Shown piece after piece: positions 54,519 through 63,042 of a stretch of 64,000 bases of DNA. Source of the DNA: Gemmatimonadaceae bacterium (GTDB lineage Bacteria; Gemmatimonadota; Gemmatimonadetes; Gemmatimonadales; Gemmatimonadaceae); assembly GCA_025934775.1 (NCBI GenBank), contig JAICWO010000003.1, positions 248,001 through 312,000 of the forward strand. Reading direction: 5' to 3'. The notes below the pieces were generated by a model. It had not been told where the DNA came from and searched no databases. It saw only the letters and a list, made by a program, of their open reading frames with translations. The position numbers were made by a program, and so were the translations under genes. The first letter of the stretch is position 1. Every line of letters starts with the position of its first letter.

Positions 54519-55801
54519 GGGTTGCTGGCTCCGGGCGTCACGGGGATGCCGAGCGCGCGATTGAGATCCGCGCGTGCAGTGGAAGCGGCGGCGATGGCGT
54601 CGGCGAGCTGGCTCTCCGCCTGGAGCAGCGCCGTGCGCGCGGTCAACACCTCGAGAGCCGACGTGCCGCCGAGAGAGTAGCTGGTGGACGACACGCGATA
54701 CTGCTCGCGCGCCGCCGGCACCAACTCGTCGCGAATGAAGATGGCCTGCTTGATCGCGGTCGCCGCGTTGGCGTACGCCGTGCGCACGTCCTGCACGACC
54801 TGCGCGCGCGTGTCGCGATACGTCGCGGCCAACTCGCGCTCGATGTGCTGCGCCTGCGCGATGTCCCCGCGCGAGTGTTGCCAATAGAGCAACGGCAACG
54901 GGAGCGCGATACCGGTCGTGAACAGCGCCGGGCCGCCCTGCGGTGCGTAATCGCGCTGCACCGCGAACGTGAAGTCGGGAAGCCAGAACTCCTTGGTGAG
55001 GCTCGTGGTCGCGCCGGCGCCGGCGCGCTGTTGTTGCAGAATCGCGAGCTCTGGCCGGTTCTCGAGAGCGGTCGTTTCGATCGTCGCCGAATCGGGGAGC
55101 GGTGCCGGCAGCGCCAGCGTGTCCGTCGGCACGATTGGCGAGCCGCGGACCCGCCCAAGCGCGCGGTTAAGCGACGCCTGCGCGGCCGTGATCTCGCCTT
55201 CATTCGCGATCAGGTCGTTGTTCGCCTGCGCCACCGCGACCTGCGCCTGGATGACATCGAGCCGCGCCGCGGATCCGGCTTGATAGCGGGTCTGCGTGCG
55301 AGACAGAAAATCGTTCGCGAGGTCGCGCGTCTCGGTCAGCACCGTGCGATGCGCCAGCGCCACGAGCAGCGAGTCGTACGACGTCGACGCCGCTTCCGCC
55401 ACCGTTTGCGTTTGCAAACGAAAGTTCTGCTCGTTCGCGCGAATGTCGGCGACGCCGATTCGGTTGTTGAGCCGGAACTTGTCCGGGAACGGGACGTCGA
55501 GGCCGAGCGACACCGGCCGCGACGCCGCGGTGCCAAAGGTGAACGGGCCGGGCGACTGGTCGTACGCGGCGGTCAGCGCGGGGTCCGGGATGGCCACGGC
55601 TTGCACGCGGCGCGCGCGTGCTTCCGCGATCTGTTCGCGCGCGACGTCGAGTTGCGCGTTGCGCGTGAGCGCTTCCGCGATGGCTTGCTGGCGCGACAGC
55701 CGGAGCACTTCGATCGTGTCCCGCGGCGCGCTGGTGCGCACCTGCGCGGACGCCGCGCCGGCCGCGATGGCCAGCGCGCACACTCCAAGAATTAGACGCA
55801 T
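54515..55801 (-). CDS. TolC-family outer membrane efflux protein
   Basis: A 428-residue outer-membrane channel with a signal peptide and the internal duplication of TolC proteins (helical coiled-coil hairpins, RQQAIAEALTRNAQLDVARE in the first repeat and AYANAATAIKQAIFIRDELV in the second). It forms the exit duct for the metal pump. It is the second gene in the operon, 45 bases after the small Cys/His protein. Confidence 0.93.
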   Translation of the reverse strand: MRLILGVCALAIAAGAASAQVRTSAPRDTIEVLRLSRQQAIAEALTRNAQLDVAREQIAEARARRVQAVAIPDPALTAAYDQSPGPFTFGTAASRPVSLGLDVPFPDKFRLNNRIGVADIRANEQNFRLQTQTVAEAASTSYDSLLVALAHRTVLTETRDLANDFLSRTQTRYQAGSAARLDVIQAQVAVAQANNDLIANEGEITAAQASLNRALGRVRGSPIVPTDTLALPAPLPDSATIETTALENRPELAILQQQRAGAGATTSLTKEFWLPDFTFAVQRDYAPQGGPALFTTGIALPLPLLYWQHSRGDIAQAQHIERELAATYRDTRAQVVQDVRTAYANAATAIKQAIFIRDELVPAAREQYRVSSTSYSLGGTSALEVLTARTALLQAESQLADAIAAASTARADLNRALGIPVTPGASNP

Positions 55802-55846
55802 TATGTCCCTAAATGGTGAGGCCGAGTGGAACGTCGAACGAGACGG

Positions 55847-56200
55847 TCAGCTCACCACGGGAGGGGCGCGGGATTTCTCTTGGAGGTGGACGTCGGCCCA
55901 GTGGACCCGGTCGATGGTGGCGACCGCGATCGCATCCACGTGCGTGTGCGCGATGCGCGCGGGCGCGGGCACCGCGGTGGCACCCGCGATCGAGCGCGCC
56001 TGGCAGGCCGCGCACGTTGCGTCGTCGTGCGTGAAGTGGCCCTTCGCGCCGCCCGACTCCACGTGCGCCGCCATGCTGCGCTCGCGATTCTCGCTCAGCG
56101 GAGCGAGCGCCACGGTGATCTGCGCCGCCAGCGCCAACATGGCGATGACGGTGAACAGCCAACCGCGTTTCGGAGCGTGCGTGGGCGGGCGGGGGATCAT
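55847..56200 (-). CDS. small exported Cys/His-containing protein at the head of the efflux operon
   Basis: A 117-residue protein with an N-terminal membrane or signal helix (LFTVIAMLALAAQITVAL), then HFTHDDATCAACQARS, a Cys-x-x-Cys with nearby His and Asp that could bind metal, and later HTHVDAIAV. It resembles DUF2946-type proteins and occupies the place CzcI has in czc operons. A role in sensing or buffering the exported metal is inferred. Confidence 0.7.
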   Translation of the reverse strand: MIPRPPTHAPKRGWLFTVIAMLALAAQITVALAPLSENRERSMAAHVESGGAKGHFTHDDATCAACQARSIAGATAVPAPARIAHTHVDAIAVATIDRVHWADVHLQEKSRAPPVVS

Positions 56201-56228
56201 GACGGGGATAAGCCTAGGGCGGTCGGCC

Positions 56229-57296
56229 TCAGGCGTCTAGATAGCTTCGCAATCGGGCCAACATGCGAGCGTCGGTCGCGGTGGGATCGGTGCCCTTGGG
56301 CGTTTCTATGACCTTTGGTACGCGCGCGAGGCGCGGATCGTTCATTATTCGCCGGAACGGCTGCTCACCCAGCGAGCCCTCGGCGATCAGTTCGTGGCGA
56401 TCGCGTTTCGAGTTGAACGGCGTCTTGGAGTCGTTCACGTGCAGCACACGGAGCCGGTCGAGCCCGAGCACGTCGTCGAATCGCGACCAGACGTCGTCGT
56501 ATGCGTTCACCAGATCGTATCCGGCCGCGTAGGCATGGCAGGTGTCGACGCAGATGGCCATGCGACCGCGGAGGGGCGCGGGGACGCGCTCGATGAGCGC
56601 GGCGAGATCCTCGAACGATGATCCAATTGCCGTCCCGCTCCCGGACGTGATCTCCATGCAGAGAATCGTCTGGCCGGGAACGCGTGCCAGCGCCTCGGCG
56701 ATCGCGTCGCCGTTCCGCGCGATGCCGGCCGCTCGTTCGTCGATGTAATTGCCCGGGTGCGATACGAGATACGTGAGTCCGAGCGCCTCGCACCGCGCGA
56801 GCTCGGCGACGAACGATTCGATCGACTGGCGCCGCAGCTTCTCGTCCGGACTGGCGAGATTGATCAAATACGAGTCGTGCGCGACGGTGGCGCGCACGCG
56901 CGTGTCGTCGAGCGCTCCGCGGAACTGCGTGCATTCATCGTCGGCGCATGCGCGCTCCGCCCACCGGTTCGCCTGCTTGGTGAAGATCTGCATCGCCGTC
57001 GCGCCAATCGCGCGGGCGCGCGCCGGCGCATGGTGGGTGCCGCCTGCGATCGAGACGTGCGCGCCGAGCAGGACGTCGTCATCCCAGAGCGGCGCGATCC
57101 AGTTCGGATCGTGCGCGCTGTCCGTCTTTGCATTGAACGCCGGCTTCCGCGTCTTGGCGACGAGCGGATTTTTTTTCACCGCCGCCTTCTTCGCGCCCGA
57201 TTTCGCGGCTGCCTTCTTCGCGGGCGTCTTCGCGGATTTTTTCGCGGTTTTCTTCGCGGACTTCTTACTACTCTCGGAATTCCGGCGACTTGCCAT
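56229..57296 (-). CDS. nfo: endonuclease IV with Lys/Ala-rich N-terminal tail
   Basis: A 355-residue AP endonuclease (TIM barrel, three zinc ions) cutting the phosphodiester 5' to abasic sites. Seen: LGAHVSIAGG, YLVSHPGNYIDE, ILCMEITSGSGTAIGSSFED, GRMAICVDTCHAYAAGYD, VLHVNDSKTPF and RRHE-like RDRHELIAEGSLG. Before it lie about 50 residues of KKSAKKTAKKSAK-type sequence, like histone H1 tails, probably giving non-specific DNA binding. It starts within the end of the zinc-ribbon gene (29-base overlap). Confidence 0.95.
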   Translation of the reverse strand: MASRRNSESSKKSAKKTAKKSAKTPAKKAAAKSGAKKAAVKKNPLVAKTRKPAFNAKTDSAHDPNWIAPLWDDDVLLGAHVSIAGGTHHAPARARAIGATAMQIFTKQANRWAERACADDECTQFRGALDDTRVRATVAHDSYLINLASPDEKLRRQSIESFVAELARCEALGLTYLVSHPGNYIDERAAGIARNGDAIAEALARVPGQTILCMEITSGSGTAIGSSFEDLAALIERVPAPLRGRMAICVDTCHAYAAGYDLVNAYDDVWSRFDDVLGLDRLRVLHVNDSKTPFNSKRDRHELIAEGSLGEQPFRRIMNDPRLARVPKVIETPKGTDPTATDARMLARLRSYLDA

Positions 57297-57483
57297 GGAA
57301 GGCCTTTCCGCAACGCGGGCAGTGAATGGGGCCGGACTCGGCGAGCGCATACCCGAAGTCCCGTCCACACGAGCACTCGGCCTCGAGCGCCTCGTGGCCA
57401 CAGCCGATGCAGTAGCGGTCATCCGGATCGTAGGATCGGAAACGGCCGCACACCGTACAGCGTTTGGTGATCGGGTGGGGCAT
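57268..57483 (-). CDS. small zinc-ribbon protein
   Basis: A 71-residue protein with two zinc-binding pairs: CTVCGRF and CIGCG form the first (about 9-30), CSCGRDF and CPRCGKAF the second (about 38-60). No other domain is present. It overlaps nfo, so it may assist DNA or RNA handling or be only a coupling partner. The ATG at 57483 is the first start before the first Cys. Confidence 0.75.
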   Translation of the reverse strand: MPHPITKRCTVCGRFRSYDPDDRYCIGCGHEALEAECSCGRDFGYALAESGPIHCPRCGKAFHGKSPEFRE

Positions 57484-57522
57484 GGCGAAAGCTAGTCGGC
57501 CGGTCGGGTATCCGTCTCGCCC

Positions 57523-57630
57523 TCTCGGTTCTCGAAACTCGCGTCTCGGAACTGGTCTGGGGTGGCGACGTCGAGATCTCGACATTGCGTGCTGAGACCA
57601 GTTTCGAGGCACGAGATCCGAGGCATGAGA
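57523..57630. repeat. heptad inverted-repeat element E4
   Basis: Arms 57523-57558 and 57595-57630 (36 bases each). CTCG recurs at 57524, 57531, 57538 and 57545, and CGAG at 57605, 57612, 57619 (then TGAG at 57626, CGAG at 57633): every 7 bases. Innermost, AACTGGTCT pairs perfectly with AGACCAGTT. The loop holds a 14-base perfect palindrome GTCGAGATCTCGAC (57570-57583). It lies between envC and the zinc-ribbon gene. Confidence 0.8.
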
Positions 57631-57674
57631 ATCGAGACCAAACTGCGACAACCGAGAGCCAGGCTGCGTGAGCC

Positions 57675-58877
57675 CTACCGCTCCCCCCTCAACCAGCTCG
57701 CCGGATCCACCGCCGCCGGCGATCCGCCGTTGCTGCCGTGCCTGATCTCGAAGTGCAGATGCGGCGGGAGATCGGGATCGGAGATTCCAACGCCGCCGAT
57801 CACCTGTCCTTTCACGACCGTCTGCTGTTCGCGCACGTCGGCGCGTTCGAGCGAACCGTAAATCGAGTAGTCGCCGCCGCCGTGGTCGATGATCACGGTG
57901 AGTCCGTACGTGCCGAGCGGACCGACGCGCACGACCTTGCCGGCGGCGACGGCGTGGACGCTCGTGTTCACGGGCGCCTTGATGCCGACACCGTTCCAGC
58001 GAATCGTCGTGTTGTTCGCCGTCTGTGCTTTGCCGAAGGTGTACACGAGCGGGCCGTCGACGGGCCAATCGAGCTTGCCGTAGTCGCTCGTCTTGATCGT
58101 GCTCCCGACGCGCGCGGTGGACGGGCGCGAACGCTCGGCGCGCCGGCGTTCCGCGTCGAGCGACGCGATCGCGGTGGTGAGCTGCGATTCGGTGGCACGG
58201 AGCCGCGCAACGCGTGTCTCGATCTGCTGCGCCTGCCGGCGGGTCGACGTGAGGCTCGATTGGCGCTCGTGCTCGAGCGTGCGGAGCCGGTCTTCTTCCT
58301 GCGCCTTGTCGGCGCGGCTCTCCTCGAGCGACTGCTGGAGCGACACGAGTTGGTCGCGCTCACGCCCCGCCTCCTCGCGGAGCTGTTCGACGCGGTTCAC
58401 GAGCGCGCGATCGTGCAGCGCGAGCAGATGCAGATACTTGTATCGCGCGACCAGCTCACCGAAGGAGTGCGCCGAGAGGAGCGCCTCGCTCGTCGCCATC
58501 GGGCCGCGCTTGTAGATGTCGATCAGCCGACCGCGGAGCGTCGTGCGCTTCTTCGCCAGCTCTGCTTCGGTGAGCGCGACCTTCGTCGCCGCGTCGTTCA
58601 CGTCGGCGGTGATCGTCGAGAGCTGGTTGTCGAGCGTCTTGACGATGCGTGCGGTCGCATCGGCGCGGCTGTTGAGGTTCGAGACTTCCTCGTTCAGATC
58701 GTGCACGCTGTTCTGGAGCTCCGCGGCGCGGCGCTCGAGCGCCTCGCGCTCGTGGCGGATCTGATCGAGCGTGTCGCGCTGCGCGCGAATCTTCGCGCTC
58801 TGATCCTGCGCGTGCAGCGGGCTCCCGATCGCGGCCAGCGCGACGAGCGACAGCAGCAACGGCCAAACGCGCTTCAT
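57675..58877 (-). CDS. EnvC-like murein hydrolase activator
   Basis: A 400-residue exported protein: signal peptide, long coiled coils (about 25-255) and a C-terminal LytM/M23 domain. The M23 site is degenerate: the HxGIDI-like block reads NGVGIKAP and lacks the zinc His/Asp, although PHLHFEIRHG is kept. This matches EnvC, which does not cut peptidoglycan but activates amidases at the septum under FtsEX control. It overlaps the ftsX stop (ATGA), in the order ftsE-ftsX-envC. Confidence 0.93.
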   Translation of the reverse strand: MKRVWPLLLSLVALAAIGSPLHAQDQSAKIRAQRDTLDQIRHEREALERRAAELQNSVHDLNEEVSNLNSRADATARIVKTLDNQLSTITADVNDAATKVALTEAELAKKRTTLRGRLIDIYKRGPMATSEALLSAHSFGELVARYKYLHLLALHDRALVNRVEQLREEAGRERDQLVSLQQSLEESRADKAQEEDRLRTLEHERQSSLTSTRRQAQQIETRVARLRATESQLTTAIASLDAERRRAERSRPSTARVGSTIKTSDYGKLDWPVDGPLVYTFGKAQTANNTTIRWNGVGIKAPVNTSVHAVAAGKVVRVGPLGTYGLTVIIDHGGGDYSIYGSLERADVREQQTVVKGQVIGGVGISDPDLPPHLHFEIRHGSNGGSPAAVDPASWLRGER

Positions 58878-59722
58878 ATCTGCCGCAGATGCCGTCCGAC
58901 CGACGCGGCGCTGCCGAGCAGGCCGATCAAGGCTCCGAAGAGAATGCCGAGGATGGCGATGCGGCGATCGAAAAAGACCGTCTCGAAGTGCAGGTACTGC
59001 TCGAGCAGGCGCATCGCGAGGTAGGTCAGCGCGAGGGCGAGCCCTCCGCCGAGGATGCCTTTGATCGATCCTTCGATCAGGAATGGCCGGCGGATGAAGC
59101 CATCCGTCGCGCCGACGAGCCGCATGATCGAGATCTCGCGGCTGCGCGCGAGTACCGCCATACGAATGGTCGCGCCAATGATGATGATCGCCACAGCCGC
59201 GAAGGCGAGCCCGAGGGCCGCACCAGCGACGCCCGCGATGTTGCGCAGCCGGTAGAGCTGCGTGATCCACTCCTCGCCGAAGCGGATGTCATCGACGAAG
59301 TCGTGGGTGCGAATGCGATCGGCGACCTTGCGGACGGTCGCCGGGTCCTGAAAGCCGGGCTTGAGCTTCACGTCGAGCGAAGCGGGGAGGAACTCGGCGT
59401 CGAACACGTCCTTGAATTCGCCGAGCTCCGAGCGCGCTTTCGCGAGCGCCTGATCCTGCGTCACGATCTCGACCTTAAGGACTTCAGGGTATTTCGAGAT
59501 CTCGTCGGCGGCGTTGGTGAGCGTCTCGATCGGCGTGCTGTCGGCGACGAACGCGCGAATCTCCACCCGCTCAGCGACCTTTTCCAGCGCGTGACGGATA
59601 TTGAGCGCAACGAGGCCGAACAACCCGAACGCGAAGAGCGAGAAGGCGATCGTCGTGATACTGAGCGCGCTGAGCAAGGGCGCGCGCCTGAAGGCCCAGA
59701 GCGCCGTGCGTAGCCCGCCCAT
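58874..59722 (-). CDS. ftsX: cell division protein FtsX
   Basis: A 282-residue permease-like protein with four membrane helices, one near residue 20-45 and three after about 165, and a large periplasmic loop between the first two. Motif PEVLKVEIVTQDQALAK and the GLAFAAVAIIIIGATIRMAV helix are typical. It transmits ATP hydrolysis by FtsE across the membrane to EnvC. It overlaps ftsE by one base. Confidence 0.95.
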   Translation of the reverse strand: MGGLRTALWAFRRAPLLSALSITTIAFSLFAFGLFGLVALNIRHALEKVAERVEIRAFVADSTPIETLTNAADEISKYPEVLKVEIVTQDQALAKARSELGEFKDVFDAEFLPASLDVKLKPGFQDPATVRKVADRIRTHDFVDDIRFGEEWITQLYRLRNIAGVAGAALGLAFAAVAIIIIGATIRMAVLARSREISIMRLVGATDGFIRRPFLIEGSIKGILGGGLALALTYLAMRLLEQYLHFETVFFDRRIAILGILFGALIGLLGSAASVGRHLRQI

Positions 59723-60423
59723 CAGTCGGTCTCCAACGCGTAGCTCGGTGCCTCGAGCGAATCGAACACGATCTCGCCATGGTTGAGCTCGATCGTGCGA
59801 TACTCGGAGCTGCGTACGAGCTCGAGATCGTGCGTCGCCATGATCACCGCAGTGCCCGAGGCGTTGATCTCGCGAAGGAGCTGGAAGATGCCGCGCGTCG
59901 CCCGCTCGTCGAGATTTCCGGTCGGTTCGTCGGCGATGAGAACGAACGGGTCGTTCACCAGCGCGCGTGCGAACGCGACGCGCTGCTGCTCGCCGCCCGA
60001 GAGCTCGCGCGGATACGCCGTTGCCTTCGACGCGAGCCCGACCTGCGTCAGCGCACGCGCGACGCGGCCCGGAATGTTCGCGCGCGGCGTGCCGATCACC
60101 TCGAGCGCGAACGCGACGTTCGCCTCGGCGGTGCGATCCTCGAGCAGGCCGAAATCCTGGAAGACGATGCCGAGGCGGCGGCGAAGCTGGGCGACTTCGC
60201 GACGCTTGATCGCGTTGGAGCTGTACCCGCTCACACGCACCTCACCGGAGGAGGGGCGCTCGTCCATGTACAGCAGCTTGAGGATGGTACTCTTGCCGGC
60301 GCCGCTCGGGCCGGTCAGAAAGACGAATTCACCCTTGGCGACGCGGAAGCTGACGTCGCGCAGCGCCGCGGCTCCCGCAGCGGCGCGCGGGTACAATTTC
60401 GAGACGTGATCGAAGCAAATCAT
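59722..60423 (-). CDS. ftsE: cell division ATPase FtsE
   Basis: A 233-residue ABC ATPase. Walker A GPSGAGKSTI, signature ELSGGEQQRVAFARAL, Walker B FVLIADEPTGNLDE and a final H-loop MATHDLELV are visible; MICFDHVSKLYPRA is the FtsE-type start. With FtsX it controls the septal amidase activator EnvC. It is 2 bases from the AI-2E transporter gene in the operon. Confidence 0.96.
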   Translation of the reverse strand: MICFDHVSKLYPRAAAGAAALRDVSFRVAKGEFVFLTGPSGAGKSTILKLLYMDERPSSGEVRVSGYSSNAIKRREVAQLRRRLGIVFQDFGLLEDRTAEANVAFALEVIGTPRANIPGRVARALTQVGLASKATAYPRELSGGEQQRVAFARALVNDPFVLIADEPTGNLDERATRGIFQLLREINASGTAVIMATHDLELVRSSEYRTIELNHGEIVFDSLEAPSYALETD

Positions 60424-60425
60424 GG

Positions 60426-61565
60426 CTAAAGTTCAGACGCACCGATCCCTCCGGCGTCACCGCCATTGTCCGCCCAGTTCCACGCGGGTTGCGACGTGAT
60501 CGTGTCGAGGATGGCCTTGAGGAGGCCAATCAGCATCGGGCCGAGCAGAATGCCCACGAGCCCGAACGTGTAGACGCCCGTGATGAGCGCCACCAGCATC
60601 CAATAAAAGTTGAGCACCTTCGATCGTTCGGCGGCGATCTTGGGCCGCAGAAACGTCGAGATGTAGATGGTGTTCACCAGCAGGCCGATCGTCACCATCG
60701 CGATCCCCTGTCCCGGCGCGTTGCGGAAAATCGCGAGCCACGCAGCGACCGGGACGTACACGCTCCACGATCCGACGATGGGGAAGAATCCAATGATGAA
60801 CGAGACGATCGCGAGCACACCGGCGAGCGGCACGTGGAACGCGAGGTTCATCACCAGGATGATCACCGACTTGACGGCCTGCGTCAGGAAGGTGGAGTAG
60901 ATCGCGCCGTACAGCACGCCGCGCACGTTGTGCTCGAGCGCCGCCGAGAGCTCGCCGTACCTCGGTGGTATTCGACTGCGGACGTACTCCTTGATGTTGT
61001 CGGCGTCGACCATGACGTAGTACGCCGTGAACATGAAGATCGTCGCCGCGATGGAGAGGCTCACGACGGCGGCGCGCAGTCCGCTCAGGATGTTCGTGCC
61101 GTAGTTGGAGGCGACGAGCACGTAGTGCCTGACCGCGTCCCGCGTGTTGGCCGCGTGCAGGAATGGCACCTGGTGCAGCGAGGAGTCGACCTTGTCGGCG
61201 ATCTGATTCTGGTTCGCGTCGACGTAGGCGGCGACGTCGGCGATCTCCTCGTAGCTGTACGCCGTGAGGGCGACGAGCGGCACGATGAGGAGGAGCAGCG
61301 TGAGCGTCGCCGAGAGAATCCGGCTCGGGAGGTGACGCAGCAGCCAGAGGTACACCGGCCGCATGTACATCGCGACGATGACGCCGAGGATCGTCGCGAT
61401 GATGACGGTGCGAACCATCCACAGGAACAAAACCAAGATGGTCACGAACAGGAGCGTCGTGACCAACATCCGGCGGAGTTCCGGGAGTGTGAGCTCGGCC
61501 AGCGTCGGAGTCGTCCGCCGCTCGAGGCGGCGCCGCTCCGGCGCGACGAGGATAGGTTCGGCCAT
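60426..61565 (-). CDS. AI-2E/PerM-family membrane protein
   Basis: A 379-residue multi-pass protein with the AI-2E_transport (PF01594) architecture: two helix pairs near the start (TTLLFVTILVLFLWMV), an extended periplasmic helix, and PLAGVLAIVSFIIGFFPIVG near the centre. Family members transport autoinducer-2 or other small solutes, or Na+/H+; substrate unknown. Position beside ftsEX in the operon is notable but no link is documented. Confidence 0.88.
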   Translation of the reverse strand: MAEPILVAPERRRLERRTTPTLAELTLPELRRMLVTTLLFVTILVLFLWMVRTVIIATILGVIVAMYMRPVYLWLLRHLPSRILSATLTLLLLIVPLVALTAYSYEEIADVAAYVDANQNQIADKVDSSLHQVPFLHAANTRDAVRHYVLVASNYGTNILSGLRAAVVSLSIAATIFMFTAYYVMVDADNIKEYVRSRIPPRYGELSAALEHNVRGVLYGAIYSTFLTQAVKSVIILVMNLAFHVPLAGVLAIVSFIIGFFPIVGSWSVYVPVAAWLAIFRNAPGQGIAMVTIGLLVNTIYISTFLRPKIAAERSKVLNFYWMLVALITGVYTFGLVGILLGPMLIGLLKAILDTITSQPAWNWADNGGDAGGIGASEL

Positions 61566-62726
61566 CTAGTGTAGAGCCTGTTCGATGTCTCCTATCAAGT
61601 CTTTAGCACTTTCAATGCCGATGCTCAGCCGTAGAAAACCGTCCGGTATTCCGGCGTGCGCGCGCTGATCGGCGGTGAGATGGGCGTGTGACGTGAAGCG
61701 AGGCTCCGAGACGAGCGAGTCGACGCCGCCCAAGCTCGGGGCGTGGCGGATGAGCTTGAGCTTGCGGAGAAACTTCTCCGCCGCGCGGCCGCCGCCGGCC
61801 AGCTCGATCGCCAGCATCCCGCCGAACCCATCCATGATCTCTTTCGCGATCTCATGGTCGGGATGGCTCTCGAGTCCGGGATAGTGAACGCGGCGGATCT
61901 CTTTGCGCGTGCTCGCCCACTCCGCGACGGCCATCGCGTTCTCGTTGTGACGCCGAACACGCACGTCGAGCGTCTTGAGTCCCCGCTCGAGCAGCCACGC
62001 GCCGAACGGATCGGGCGCCTGACCCCAGAGCATCATCTTCTGCCGGACTTCCTCGATGTATGACGAGGTCCCGCAGACCACGCCGCCGAGCACGTCGTGG
62101 TGGCCGTTGAGGTATTTCGTCGCCGAATGGATCACGACGTCGGCGCCGTACTCGAGCGGGCGGAGATTGACCGGGCTCGCGAACGTGGAGTCGACGACGA
62201 GCGCGATGCCGCACTCTTTCGTGATGTAGCTGACGGGGCGCAGATCGAGCACGCGGCACGTGGGATTGACCGGCGTCTCGATGAAGATGGCGCGCGTCTG
62301 CTTCCGAAGTTTGTGGCGCCAGATCCGCGTCTCCAGCGGATCGACCAGCGTGACCTCGATCCCGAGCGACGCGAACTCCTTGGTGAAGAGCGCCGTCGCG
62401 CCCCCGTAGATCCACGAGCTCGCGAGCAGGTGGTCGCCGGGGCGGAGCAGAGCAAGCAGTCCGCACGCCGTCGCGGCCATGCCGCTCGAGAGGAGCACGG
62501 CCGCCTCCGCACCTTCGAGCGCCGCGACGCGCCGCTGCACCAGCTCGGCGTTGGGCGCGTTCCCGTAGCGCGGGTATCGCAACCCGTCGCCGGTTCCAAC
62601 TTCTTGAATGAAGTTGACGGACTGGAACAGCGGGTGCACGACCGCGGTGTCGGCGTCGCGGCCCTCGGTTCCGGCGTGTACGGCGAGCGTCGCGAGGTCG
62701 TTGGGTGGTGTCTTGCGTGCGCTCAC
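61566..62726 (-). CDS. Cys/Met-metabolism PLP enzyme
   Basis: A 386-residue fold-type-I PLP enzyme of the cystathionine gamma-synthase / O-acylhomoserine sulfhydrylase / methionine gamma-lyase group. The Schiff-base Lys is in VIHSATKYLNGHHDVLGG, the PLP-stacking stretch is SSGMAATACGLLAL, and PRYGNAPNAELVQRRVAALEG starts the core. Family members act on homoserine esters or cystathionine; which reaction cannot be told. It abuts the AI-2E gene and lies in the same operon. Confidence 0.9.
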   Translation of the reverse strand: MSARKTPPNDLATLAVHAGTEGRDADTAVVHPLFQSVNFIQEVGTGDGLRYPRYGNAPNAELVQRRVAALEGAEAAVLLSSGMAATACGLLALLRPGDHLLASSWIYGGATALFTKEFASLGIEVTLVDPLETRIWRHKLRKQTRAIFIETPVNPTCRVLDLRPVSYITKECGIALVVDSTFASPVNLRPLEYGADVVIHSATKYLNGHHDVLGGVVCGTSSYIEEVRQKMMLWGQAPDPFGAWLLERGLKTLDVRVRRHNENAMAVAEWASTRKEIRRVHYPGLESHPDHEIAKEIMDGFGGMLAIELAGGGRAAEKFLRKLKLIRHAPSLGGVDSLVSEPRFTSHAHLTADQRAHAGIPDGFLRLSIGIESAKDLIGDIEQALH

Positions 62727-62736
62727 GTGGTCTCCT

Positions 62737-63042
62737 TCAGCCCAGTGCCGGGCGTCGGCCGCGGCTATCGAGATCGGGTTTGATCACGCGCACCGTCTCG
62801 GACGGCGCCGCGCCGAGAATGTCGCGCAACACGACGTCGCCCTCGCGCGCGCCGGGATCGATGCGCACGGTCGCGAGCTCGTGGCGGCGCGGTCCGTACA
62901 CCCAGGCGAGCTCGCCTTCGGTGAGCAGTCGCGACCGCGCGTCCCGCGGCGCCATGATCACGAGCGGACCACGGTCCTCCTCGCCGCGTTTGGTGGCGAT
63001 GAGGTACGCCACGCGCAGCGGCGCGTTGATCGTCTCGCTCAC
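62737..63042 (-). CDS. small beta-rich protein of unknown function
   Basis: A 101-residue soluble protein, start at GTG (63042), overlapping the STAS gene stop by 4 bases. Hydrophobic beta strands alternate (RVAYLIATKRGEEDRGPLVI, MAPRDARSRLLTEGELAWVY, ELATVRIDPG, VVLRDILG). No known fold is recognised. Its tight coupling with an ATPase and a STAS protein suggests it belongs to one signalling unit. Confidence 0.65.
   Translation of the reverse strand: MSETINAPLRVAYLIATKRGEEDRGPLVIMAPRDARSRLLTEGELAWVYGPRRHELATVRIDPGAREGDVVLRDILGAAPSETVRVIKPDLDSRGRRPALG

Noticed and set aside
57675-58877. Active M23 endopeptidase
   Set aside because: The first zinc ligand block is NGVGIKAP, without His and Asp; context with ftsEX favours an activator.
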